Shown here: in pieces, positions 4,818 through 9,602 of the stretch
Numbering within the stretch: the stretch's first letter is position 1
Layout of the letters: the number at the start of each line of letters is the position of its first letter
From: JBGPFS01 sp041483455
Lineage (GTDB): Bacteria; Chloroflexota; Limnocylindria; Limnocylindrales; CSP1-4
Reading direction: 5' to 3'
DNA length: 9,602 nt
Assembly (NCBI GenBank): GCA_041483455.1
Contig: JBGPFS010000083.1
Span: forward strand, 1-9,602
Notes under the pieces: model-generated
Seen by the model: only the letters and a program-made list of their open reading frames with translations
What the model was told of the DNA's origin: nothing
Databases searched by the model: none
Position numbers and translations under genes: made by a program

Positions 4818-5561
4818 TTACGGGGTGCTGACGGTCAGCTTCGTCATCGGGAGGGGGTCGACGGCCGCGTTGCCGGCTGCGTCGCCCGCGTTCGGCATCG
4901 CTGCGATGGCGTCGACGACGTCCATCCCGGTGACGACCTTGCCGATGATCTGGTACGTGTTCGCCTGGGCCAGGGCCGTCGCCGCGGCGTCATCGAGGAC
5001 GATGAAGAACTGCGAGCCGACCGAGTTCGGCGCGGACGTCCGGGCCATCGCGACCACGCCCCGGCTGTACTTCGTCGTCACCGGCTCGTCCTGGATCGCG
5101 TAGCCGGGGCCGCCCGTCCCGACCTTGGCCGCGCTCGCGGCGGAGAGCTTGCCGTCGGCGCCGACCCGGCCGAACTGGCCGTCGCCACCCTGGATGACGA
5201 AGCCCGGCACGAGCCGGTGGAAGACCACCCCGTCGTAGTAGCCGCAGCTCGCCAGCGCGACGAAGTTGCCGACCGCGATCGGCGAGAGGGCGCCGGCAAG
5301 GCTGAGGACGATCCGGCCCTTCGAGGTCTCGACGGTCACCGTCCGCGTCTGGCCGGCGGGCAGGGCCGCGGGCTGGGCGGTCGGGCAGCCGGCCGGGATG
5401 CCGCTCGACGCGCCGGGCAACGTCGCCGCGGGCGACGAGGTGGCGGTCGCGTCCACCGGCGGGATCGTCGGCGAGGAAGCGGTCGCCGAGCAGCCGGCGA
5501 GGGCCAGCAGGCCGGCGAGAGCGAGGGCGAGTGGGCGAGCAGACGACGGGTGGGCGGTCAT
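4818..5561 (-). CDS. Cyclophilin-type peptidyl-prolyl isomerase, lipoprotein
   Basis: The product has 247 residues. Residues 1-24 form a lipoprotein signal: Arg9, a hydrophobic core, and lipobox LALAGC with the acceptor Cys24, so it should be anchored on the outer face of the membrane. A flexible Ser/Thr/Ala/Pro-rich linker follows to about residue 65. The cyclophilin domain contains VVFHRLVPGFVIQGGD, then VGTGGPGYAIQDEP, then VVAMARTSAPNSVGSQFFIV. The frame is open to 5840, but the upstream part reads as arginine-rich shadow of the HisA-like gene. ATG 5561 is supported by GGAGG (5569-5573) 7 nt upstream and by the lipobox. Its start overlaps the stop of the HisA-like gene as ATGA, implying coupled translation. 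It probably helps folding of exported proteins; that role is inferred from location. Confidence 0.94.
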   Translation of the reverse strand: MTAHPSSARPLALALAGLLALAGCSATASSPTIPPVDATATSSPAATLPGASSGIPAGCPTAQPAALPAGQTRTVTVETSKGRIVLSLAGALSPIAVGNFVALASCGYYDGVVFHRLVPGFVIQGGDGQFGRVGADGKLSAASAAKVGTGGPGYAIQDEPVTTKYSRGVVAMARTSAPNSVGSQFFIVLDDAAATALAQANTYQIIGKVVTGMDVVDAIAAMPNAGDAAGNAAVDPLPMTKLTVSTP

Positions 5562-6259
5562 GCGGCGGCCTCCAGGGCGGTGGGATAGTCGATGGCGCCG
5601 GAGAGGAGGGTCTCCCCGAGGATGACCCCGGCCACGCCGGCGTCGCGGAGCCGGGCGATCCCGGCGAGGTCGGTCGCGCCACCGGCGACGAAGACGTCGG
5701 CGTCGGCGGTGCGGACCAGCCGCTCGAGCAGCTCGAGGTCGGGCGCCGCCCCGCCATGGGCCAGCACGAACCGCCGGACGCCGGCCGACGTCAGCTCGGC
5801 GACGAGCGTCTCGACGGTCGGGGCGGCCGGGCGTCGCCACGGGTAGGCCGCCAGGCGCTCCGGCCGCGGGTCGAGCCCGACGGCGAGCCAGTCGCCGGCC
5901 ACCTCGAGGCAGGCTCGCAGGACATCCGGCGTCTCGACCACGCTCATCGCCAGGACCACCCGAGTGGCCCCGGCCGCGAAGGCCAGCCGGACGTGATCCG
6001 CCGCCTCGAGCCCGCCGGCGAGCTGGAGCGGCACGGCCATCCGGGCGGCGATCTCCGCCACCGCCTCGAGGTTCGCGGGCGCGCCGGCCCGGGCGCCGTC
6101 GGCGTCGACGAGGTGGATCACCTTCGCGCCCAGCTCGACGAACCGGGCCGCGATCCGCGCGGGCCGGTCGGTCGGGCTACCGATCCCGCTCGATGCACCC
6201 GGCCAGAAGACGACCCGGGAGCGTCCGTTCACGAGGTCGAGCGCGGGGATGACGAGCAC
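5558..6259 (-). CDS. Divergent HisA-like (beta/alpha)8-barrel protein
   Basis: The 233 residues span a whole HisA-type barrel. HisA isomerises ProFAR to PRFAR in histidine synthesis. Matches in order: IPALDLVNGR with Asp8; HLVDADGARAG (49-59); LAGGLEAADHV (80-90) at the first phosphate loop; VGLDPRPE with Asp130, the second catalytic aspartate; VAGGATDLAGI (191-201) and GVILGETLLSGAI at the second phosphate loop. Against this, the segment that in HisA carries Thr and an Asp-Gly motif (T-D-I-x-x-D-G) reads FVLAHGGAAPD (164-174) here. The GTAA-like loop reads AMS, and the first phosphate-loop Gly is Ala. No other his genes are nearby. It may be a divergent true HisA or a relative with another sugar-phosphate substrate. 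The GTG start at 6259 lies 7 nt after the DUF885 stop without a clear ribosome-binding site, suggesting reinitiation. Confidence 0.82.
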   Translation of the reverse strand: MLVIPALDLVNGRSRVVFWPGASSGIGSPTDRPARIAARFVELGAKVIHLVDADGARAGAPANLEAVAEIAARMAVPLQLAGGLEAADHVRLAFAAGATRVVLAMSVVETPDVLRACLEVAGDWLAVGLDPRPERLAAYPWRRPAAPTVETLVAELTSAGVRRFVLAHGGAAPDLELLERLVRTADADVFVAGGATDLAGIARLRDAGVAGVILGETLLSGAIDYPTALEAAA

Positions 6260-6266
6260 GCGCCGA

Positions 6267-7994
6267 TCAGGCTCGCGCGGCCGCGCGAGCGTCGCCGCCG
6301 CTGGCCGCCGGGCGGTCCGCTCCGGCCAGCAGCCGGCGCTGGAAGCTGATCGGGATGCTCCCGTTGCGAAGCAGCGCGTCGTGGAAGGCGCGCAGGTCGA
6401 ATCGCTCGCCGAGCCGGCGGCGCTCGTCCTCGCGGAGCCCCAGGAGGAGGACCTTGCCCAGGAGGTAGCTGAACTGGTAGGTCGGCGTGTACGTGTAGCG
6501 GTGGACCTCGGCCCGCGCGTTCGCCTCCTCGAAGCTCGTCTGCTCGACCAGGAACCGGACCGCGTCGTCGACCCCGATCTCGCCCCGGTGCATCCGGATG
6601 TCGAGGATGATCCGGCAGGAGCGCCAGATCGCGTCGGTGTAGACGTTCAGCCGGAAGTTCGCGGCGGCGTCGAAGCCCTGTTCCCGCATCATCTGCTCGG
6701 AGTACATCCCCCAGCCCTCGACGAACTCGGGCGCGTTCGTCAACGCCCGGCTGAGGCTCGGATTCCGGCCGGCCACCGACAGCTGGAGGTGGTGCCCTGG
6801 ATAGGCCTCGTGGATGCTCGTGTTGCTGATCGAGCTGTAGTTGTGCTCGCGCATCGCGTTCGGGTCGTTGCCCACGGCCGGCGTGACGATGTAGATCCCG
6901 GACGGGGACCGGTCGAACTTCGGCGGGTCGAAGTAGGCCGCGAACGGGATGACGTTGCGCAGGTACTCCGGGGTCGCGATGACCTCGATCCGCTCATCGT
7001 CGGGGACGGTCGCGATGCCGTGCTCGATGAGGTAGGCCCGGGCGCGGACCATCACGTCCCGGTAGGCGTCGAGGGCCGCCTCGAAGGTCGGCGGCTGGTC
7101 GGACTTGATCCGGTCGACGACGGTGGCCTCGTCGACGCCCGGGTCGATCTCCCGGGCGGCGGCGACCCGCGCCTCGCGGTTGCGGGCCAGCTGCTCGTAG
7201 CCGATCTCGAGGATGGCGTCGCTGTCGAGATCGTCGAACGCGCGCAGGCCGACCAGCTCGTCGTAGCGCTCCCGGCCGAGTGGCCAGTCGTCGGTCGCCG
7301 CGGCGAGGGTCCCGCCCAGGAACTCGAGGTAGCCCGCGATCGCGACCTTGGCCGCCTCCGAGGCGCGGGCCAGGCGCCGCCGCTCGGGCTCGGCCAGCGC
7401 GCCCTCGCCGGCCGCGACGATCTCGTCGAACAGGCTGGCCATCTGCTCGCCCGAGTCGATCTCGAGCTCCTGCCACAGCCGCACGGGTGGCTTGACGGCT
7501 CGCGAGCGGTGCTGGGCCAGGAAGGCCGGGACCGCCTCGAGCCGGTTGGTCATCGCGTCGAGCCGTTCGGCGAGCGGCGCGAAATCCCGGGCGAAGAGCG
7601 CGAAGAGCGGGTCGCCGATCCCGTCCATGGCCGTCGAGCGCCGCTCCCAGACCCGGTGGACGTCGAGGCCGAAGAGGTCGTGGCGGAGGTTGTGGATCTC
7701 GAGCTCGCGCTCGAAGGCGGCCTCGGCGGACAGGCCGGCCGGGTCGATCGCCTCGACCCGTGCGAGGTGCGCCCGGTCGGCGGCGATCTCGCCCTCGACA
7801 GCATCGCGGGTCCCGTCGGCGAGCCGGTGGTCCTCGGTGTGGATGCCGACGAACGTCGCGAAGTCCGGATGGTCGGCCGCGATCCGCCGGAAGCGGGCCT
7901 CGACGAGGTCGTAGAAGGCAACGTCGAGCGGACCGGCATCGGGAGCCGGGTCGGGTCGGCAGAGCGGGAACGCGGCGAGGTCCGACGAGGTCAC
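6267..7994 (-). CDS. DUF885 family protein, predicted zinc metallopeptidase
   Basis: The product has 575 residues, typical for DUF885. The C-terminal half carries the predicted zinc site HEAYPGHH (395-402; H395, E396 and H401 as in a gluzincin-like HExxH variant), then EFVEGWGMYSE (424-434), which supplies the usual downstream glutamate. Also present are the conserved stretches NYSSISNTSIHEAYPG and YTYTPTYQFSYLLGK near the end. There is no signal peptide, so it should act in the cytoplasm. Members are annotated as carboxypeptidase- or aminopeptidase-like, but few are biochemically defined, so the substrate is unknown. The start is GTG 7994, supported by GGAGAAG (8001-8007) 6 nt upstream. It lies 54 nt after threonine aldolase and 7 nt before the HisA-like gene, consistent with one operon. 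Confidence 0.92.
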   Translation of the reverse strand: MTSSDLAAFPLCRPDPAPDAGPLDVAFYDLVEARFRRIAADHPDFATFVGIHTEDHRLADGTRDAVEGEIAADRAHLARVEAIDPAGLSAEAAFERELEIHNLRHDLFGLDVHRVWERRSTAMDGIGDPLFALFARDFAPLAERLDAMTNRLEAVPAFLAQHRSRAVKPPVRLWQELEIDSGEQMASLFDEIVAAGEGALAEPERRRLARASEAAKVAIAGYLEFLGGTLAAATDDWPLGRERYDELVGLRAFDDLDSDAILEIGYEQLARNREARVAAAREIDPGVDEATVVDRIKSDQPPTFEAALDAYRDVMVRARAYLIEHGIATVPDDERIEVIATPEYLRNVIPFAAYFDPPKFDRSPSGIYIVTPAVGNDPNAMREHNYSSISNTSIHEAYPGHHLQLSVAGRNPSLSRALTNAPEFVEGWGMYSEQMMREQGFDAAANFRLNVYTDAIWRSCRIILDIRMHRGEIGVDDAVRFLVEQTSFEEANARAEVHRYTYTPTYQFSYLLGKVLLLGLREDERRRLGERFDLRAFHDALLRNGSIPISFQRRLLAGADRPAASGGDARAAARA

Positions 7995-8048
7995 GGGCAG
8001 CTTCTCCGAGGCATGGGCTGTGGGATCGGCCGGGCACGCGGCCCGGGC

Positions 8049-9134
8049 TCAGGCGGTCGCGCGCAGGGCCGCGGCGGTCGCCGCCAGGACGGTCTCCACG
8101 TCGGCGGCGGCGATCCCGTAGTGAGTCACCGCGCGGACCTGACCATGCGGATATTCCACCATCAGGACGTTCCGCGCACGGAGCTCGGCCAGGAAGGCGG
8201 CCCGCTCGCGCTCCACGCGGAAGACCACGAAGTTCGTCCGGACGCGGGCCGGGTCGAGACGGCCGGGCTCGGGTTGGGCGATGTCGCCCGCCGAGACGAT
8301 CCCGGGCAGCTCGGCGAGGCCCTCGGCCAGGCGGCGGGCGTTGGCGTGATCCTCGGCCAGCCGCCGGATCGTCCCGTCCGGTCCGTCCGAGAGGGCCACG
8401 AGGCCGGCCGCGGCCAGGACCCCGACCTGGCGCATCCCGCCGCCGAGGAGCTTGCGGGCGCGCCGGGCGCGGGCGACGAACGCGCGCGAGCCGACGACGA
8501 TCGAGCCGATCGGGCAGGCCAGCCCCTTCGAGAGGCAGAACGAGACCGAATCGGCGGGTGCGGCGAGCGCCGACGCCGTCGTCGCCAGGGCGACCACGGC
8601 ATCGAAGAAGCGGGCGCCGTCGACATGGAGCGGCACTCCGCCGGCGTGGGCGACGGCGGCGACCCGGGCGGTGTACTCGGCGCTGAGCGGCTGGCCCATC
8701 GAGTGGGCGTGGGTGTTCTCGAGCGTCACGAGGCCGGTGATCGGCTCGTGGAGATCGCTCGGATCCCGGAAGGCCGCCGCGATCTCCTCGGGATCGAGCG
8801 TCCCGTCCGGACGTTCGGCGAGCGAACGAATCGACGCCCCGACGACCACCGCGTGGCCGGCGGCCTCGTCGATGACGAGGTGGTGCTGGCGTCCGGCGAT
8901 CGCCTCCTGGCCCCGGGCGAGGTGGGCCATCTGGGCCACGAGGTTGCCCATCGTTCCGCTCGCCACGAACAGCCCGGCCTCCTTGCCGAGCAGCTCGGCG
9001 GCGCGAGCCTCGAGCGCGTTGACGGTCGGGTCATCGCCGAAGACGTCGTCCCCGAGCTCGGCCTCCGCCATCGCCCGGCGCATCGCCGGGGTCGGCTGGG
9101 TGACGGTGTCGGAACGGAGATCGATCGGGCTCAT
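8049..9134 (-). CDS. ltaE: Low-specificity L-threonine aldolase
   Basis: This PLP enzyme cleaves L-threonine or L-allo-threonine to glycine and acetaldehyde. The 361-residue product begins MSPIDLRSDTVTQPTPAMR, the standard family opening, followed by GDDVFGDDPTVNALE and FVASGTMGNLVAQM. HVDGARFFDAV (Asp at about 172) binds the pyridinium nitrogen, and SFCLSKGLACPIGS (Lys at about 203) supplies the PLP lysine. Then come RKLLGGGMRQVGVLAAAG and a complete C-terminal domain. The frame is open to 9305, but that part is antisense to tRNA-Asp. ATG 9134 matches the family start exactly. No ribosome-binding site precedes it, and a -10-like TACCCT lies just upstream, so the mRNA may be leaderless. It is the first gene of the minus-strand cluster. 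Confidence 0.96.
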   Translation of the reverse strand: MSPIDLRSDTVTQPTPAMRRAMAEAELGDDVFGDDPTVNALEARAAELLGKEAGLFVASGTMGNLVAQMAHLARGQEAIAGRQHHLVIDEAAGHAVVVGASIRSLAERPDGTLDPEEIAAAFRDPSDLHEPITGLVTLENTHAHSMGQPLSAEYTARVAAVAHAGGVPLHVDGARFFDAVVALATTASALAAPADSVSFCLSKGLACPIGSIVVGSRAFVARARRARKLLGGGMRQVGVLAAAGLVALSDGPDGTIRRLAEDHANARRLAEGLAELPGIVSAGDIAQPEPGRLDPARVRTNFVVFRVERERAAFLAELRARNVLMVEYPHGQVRAVTHYGIAAADVETVLAATAAALRATA

Positions 9135-9140
9135 GGCGTA

Positions 9141-9146
9141 AGGGTA
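9141..9146 (-). promoter_or_regulatory. Candidate -10 box for a leaderless threonine aldolase mRNA
   Basis: On the minus strand TACCCT (9146-9141) ends 6 nt before ATG 9134, the spacing expected if transcription starts at or beside the A of the start codon. No Shine-Dalgarno is present, which fits. No convincing -35 box was found, so the call is tentative. Confidence 0.3.
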
Positions 9147-9169
9147 GCGACGCGGTGCGAGGACCGCCG

Positions 9170-9199
9170 GCGACAGCGGACTCCGGCAGGTGCTATCCT
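9170..9199 (+). promoter_or_regulatory. Promoter of tRNA-Asp
   Basis: A TATCCT -10 box (9194-9199), two bases after a TG dinucleotide (9191-9192), lies 15 nt before the mature 5' end of the tRNA. GCGACA (9170-9175) at 18 nt spacing is a modest -35 match. Transcription would start near 9206. This promoter is divergent from the threonine aldolase start. Confidence 0.5.
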
Positions 9200-9214
9200 C
9201 GCGACTCGCCGCCC

Positions 9215-9291
9215 GGACCCGTGGTGTAGCGGCCCAACATGCCAGCCTGTCACGCTGGAGATCGCCGGTTCGAATCCGGTCGGGTCCGCCA
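9215..9291 (+). tRNA. tRNA-Asp (anticodon GTC)
   Basis: The 77-nt gene has acceptor stem GGACCCG paired with CGGGTCC, a D arm beginning GTGTAGCGG, anticodon stem CCAGC/GCTGG around the loop CTGTCAC (anticodon GTC), T arm GCCGG-TTCGAAT-CCGGT, discriminator G and an encoded CCA (9289-9291). All stems are complete. A promoter lies just upstream and a strong terminator just downstream, so it is a single-gene unit. Confidence 0.98.
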
Positions 9292-9307
9292 TCCGCCGCA
9301 TCCACCT

Positions 9308-9347
9308 AACGCCCCGTCCGCCCGCCCGGACGGGGCGTTCCTCATCC
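9308..9347 (+). terminator. Intrinsic terminator of tRNA-Asp
   Basis: A perfect 13-bp stem (9308-9320 with 9327-9339) encloses the 6-nt loop cccgcc and is followed by the pyrimidine-rich tail cctcatcc. It starts 16 nt after the tRNA CCA. The stem is the longest perfect inverted repeat I noticed in the window. Confidence 0.82.
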
Positions 9348-9481
9348 CGTGGCGGCTTCGGCCTGCCTCCCGACCTGGCGGGCCTCCGTTCCGATCCACG
9401 GCTCGGCTAGGATTCCGTCCGGAGGGTTCCGGCCGCCCGGAGGATCGCCGGTCGCGGCCCGACCACACGGAGGAGCCGCAG

Positions 9482-9602
9482 ATGATGGCCGAGTTCAGGA
9501 CGTTCCTGCTCAAGTCGAACGCGCTGGCCCTGGCGGTCGGCTTCATCATCGGCGGCGCACTGGGCACGGTCGTGAGCTCGCTGGTCAAGGACATCATCAT
9601 GC
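9482..9602 (+). CDS. mscL: Large-conductance mechanosensitive channel MscL, 3' truncated
   Basis: MscL is a homopentameric membrane channel that opens under membrane tension to release solutes in hypo-osmotic shock. The first 40 residues are visible. MAEFRTFLLKSNALALAVGF is the classic amphipathic N-terminal helix and start of TM1, followed by IIGGALGTVVSSLVKDIIM, the glycine-rich pore-lining part of TM1. GGAGGAG (9469-9475) is 6 nt before ATG 9482; a second ATG at 9485 is nearly as good. The gene runs off the window, so TM2 and the C-terminal bundle are not seen. A clear promoter is not evident; TAGGAT (9408-9413) is a possible -10 box. Confidence 0.96.
   Translation, partial: MMAEFRTFLLKSNALALAVGFIIGGALGTVVSSLVKDIIM

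Noticed and set aside
6249..9410. A 1053-codon open frame on the plus strand across the DUF885 and threonine aldolase genes.
   Set aside because: It is antisense to two well-identified genes, reads as Arg/Asp/Val/Gly-rich low-sense protein, and runs on through tRNA-Asp and its terminator. Long antisense frames are expected in DNA with such strong G/C third positions.
9250..9600. A minus-strand frame ending in RTRPDSNRRSPA, and the upstream extension of the threonine aldolase frame containing GGPDRIRTGDLQ.
   Set aside because: Both are antisense translations of tRNA-Asp, a common annotation artefact.
1..9602. CRISPR array, insertion sequence, integrase, toxin-antitoxin or defence genes.
   Set aside because: I looked for regularly spaced repeats, terminal inverted repeats and the usual protein motifs and saw none.

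Overview
The window is very GC-rich bacterial DNA. Nearly every gene has strong G/C bias at third codon positions, GTG starts are common, genes are packed tightly, and both tRNA genes encode their 3' CCA. The style fits a high-GC lineage such as Chloroflexota (Limnocylindria-like) or Actinobacteriota. No marker gene settles which, so this placement is inference.

Layout. (1) Positions 1-375 hold the 3' part of a RibD-C/dihydrofolate-reductase-like gene (+). (2) Positions 376-860 hold short overlapping ORFs (482-580, 577-702, 692-859) of uncertain reality. They run directly into a Gdt1/TMEM165 (UPF0016) transporter gene (738-1379, +) whose N-terminus looks abnormal. (3) Converging on it from the minus strand is a two-gene unit: a small TFIIB-type zinc-ribbon protein (3200 to 2931), then a long TerC-family membrane protein (2926 to 1532). 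This unit has a well-formed yybP-ykoY manganese riboswitch (3225-3313), a matching promoter just upstream (3320-3348), and an 8-bp hairpin that would hide the ribosome-binding site when the aptamer is unfolded. The two transporters therefore look like a manganese/metal-efflux locus. (4) tRNA-Arg(CCG) lies at 3412-3487 (-). (5) Positions 3610-4306 hold no confident gene. There is a possible gene remnant and an AT-richer stretch with several hairpins and a terminator-like end on the + strand. (6) Five co-oriented minus-strand genes occupy 9134 down to 4307: L-threonine aldolase, a DUF885 metallopeptidase-like protein, a divergent HisA-like TIM barrel, a lipoprotein cyclophilin and a cytoplasmic cyclophilin. 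The last four are separated by 7 nt, a 4-nt ATGA overlap and 19 nt, so they are probably one transcript. (7) tRNA-Asp(GTC) with its own promoter and a strong terminator lies at 9170-9347 (+), followed by the start of mscL (9482 onward, +), cut by the window edge.

Most of the window is ordinary housekeeping DNA. The items most worth a second look are the manganese riboswitch with its readable expression platform, the zinc-ribbon partner gene it controls, the 158-residue extra C-terminal domain on TerC, the HisA-like protein that keeps both catalytic aspartates but lacks the usual Thr/Asp-Gly motif, and the odd junction at the start of the Gdt1 gene. I found no CRISPR array, transposase, phage structural gene or clearly new multi-gene system.
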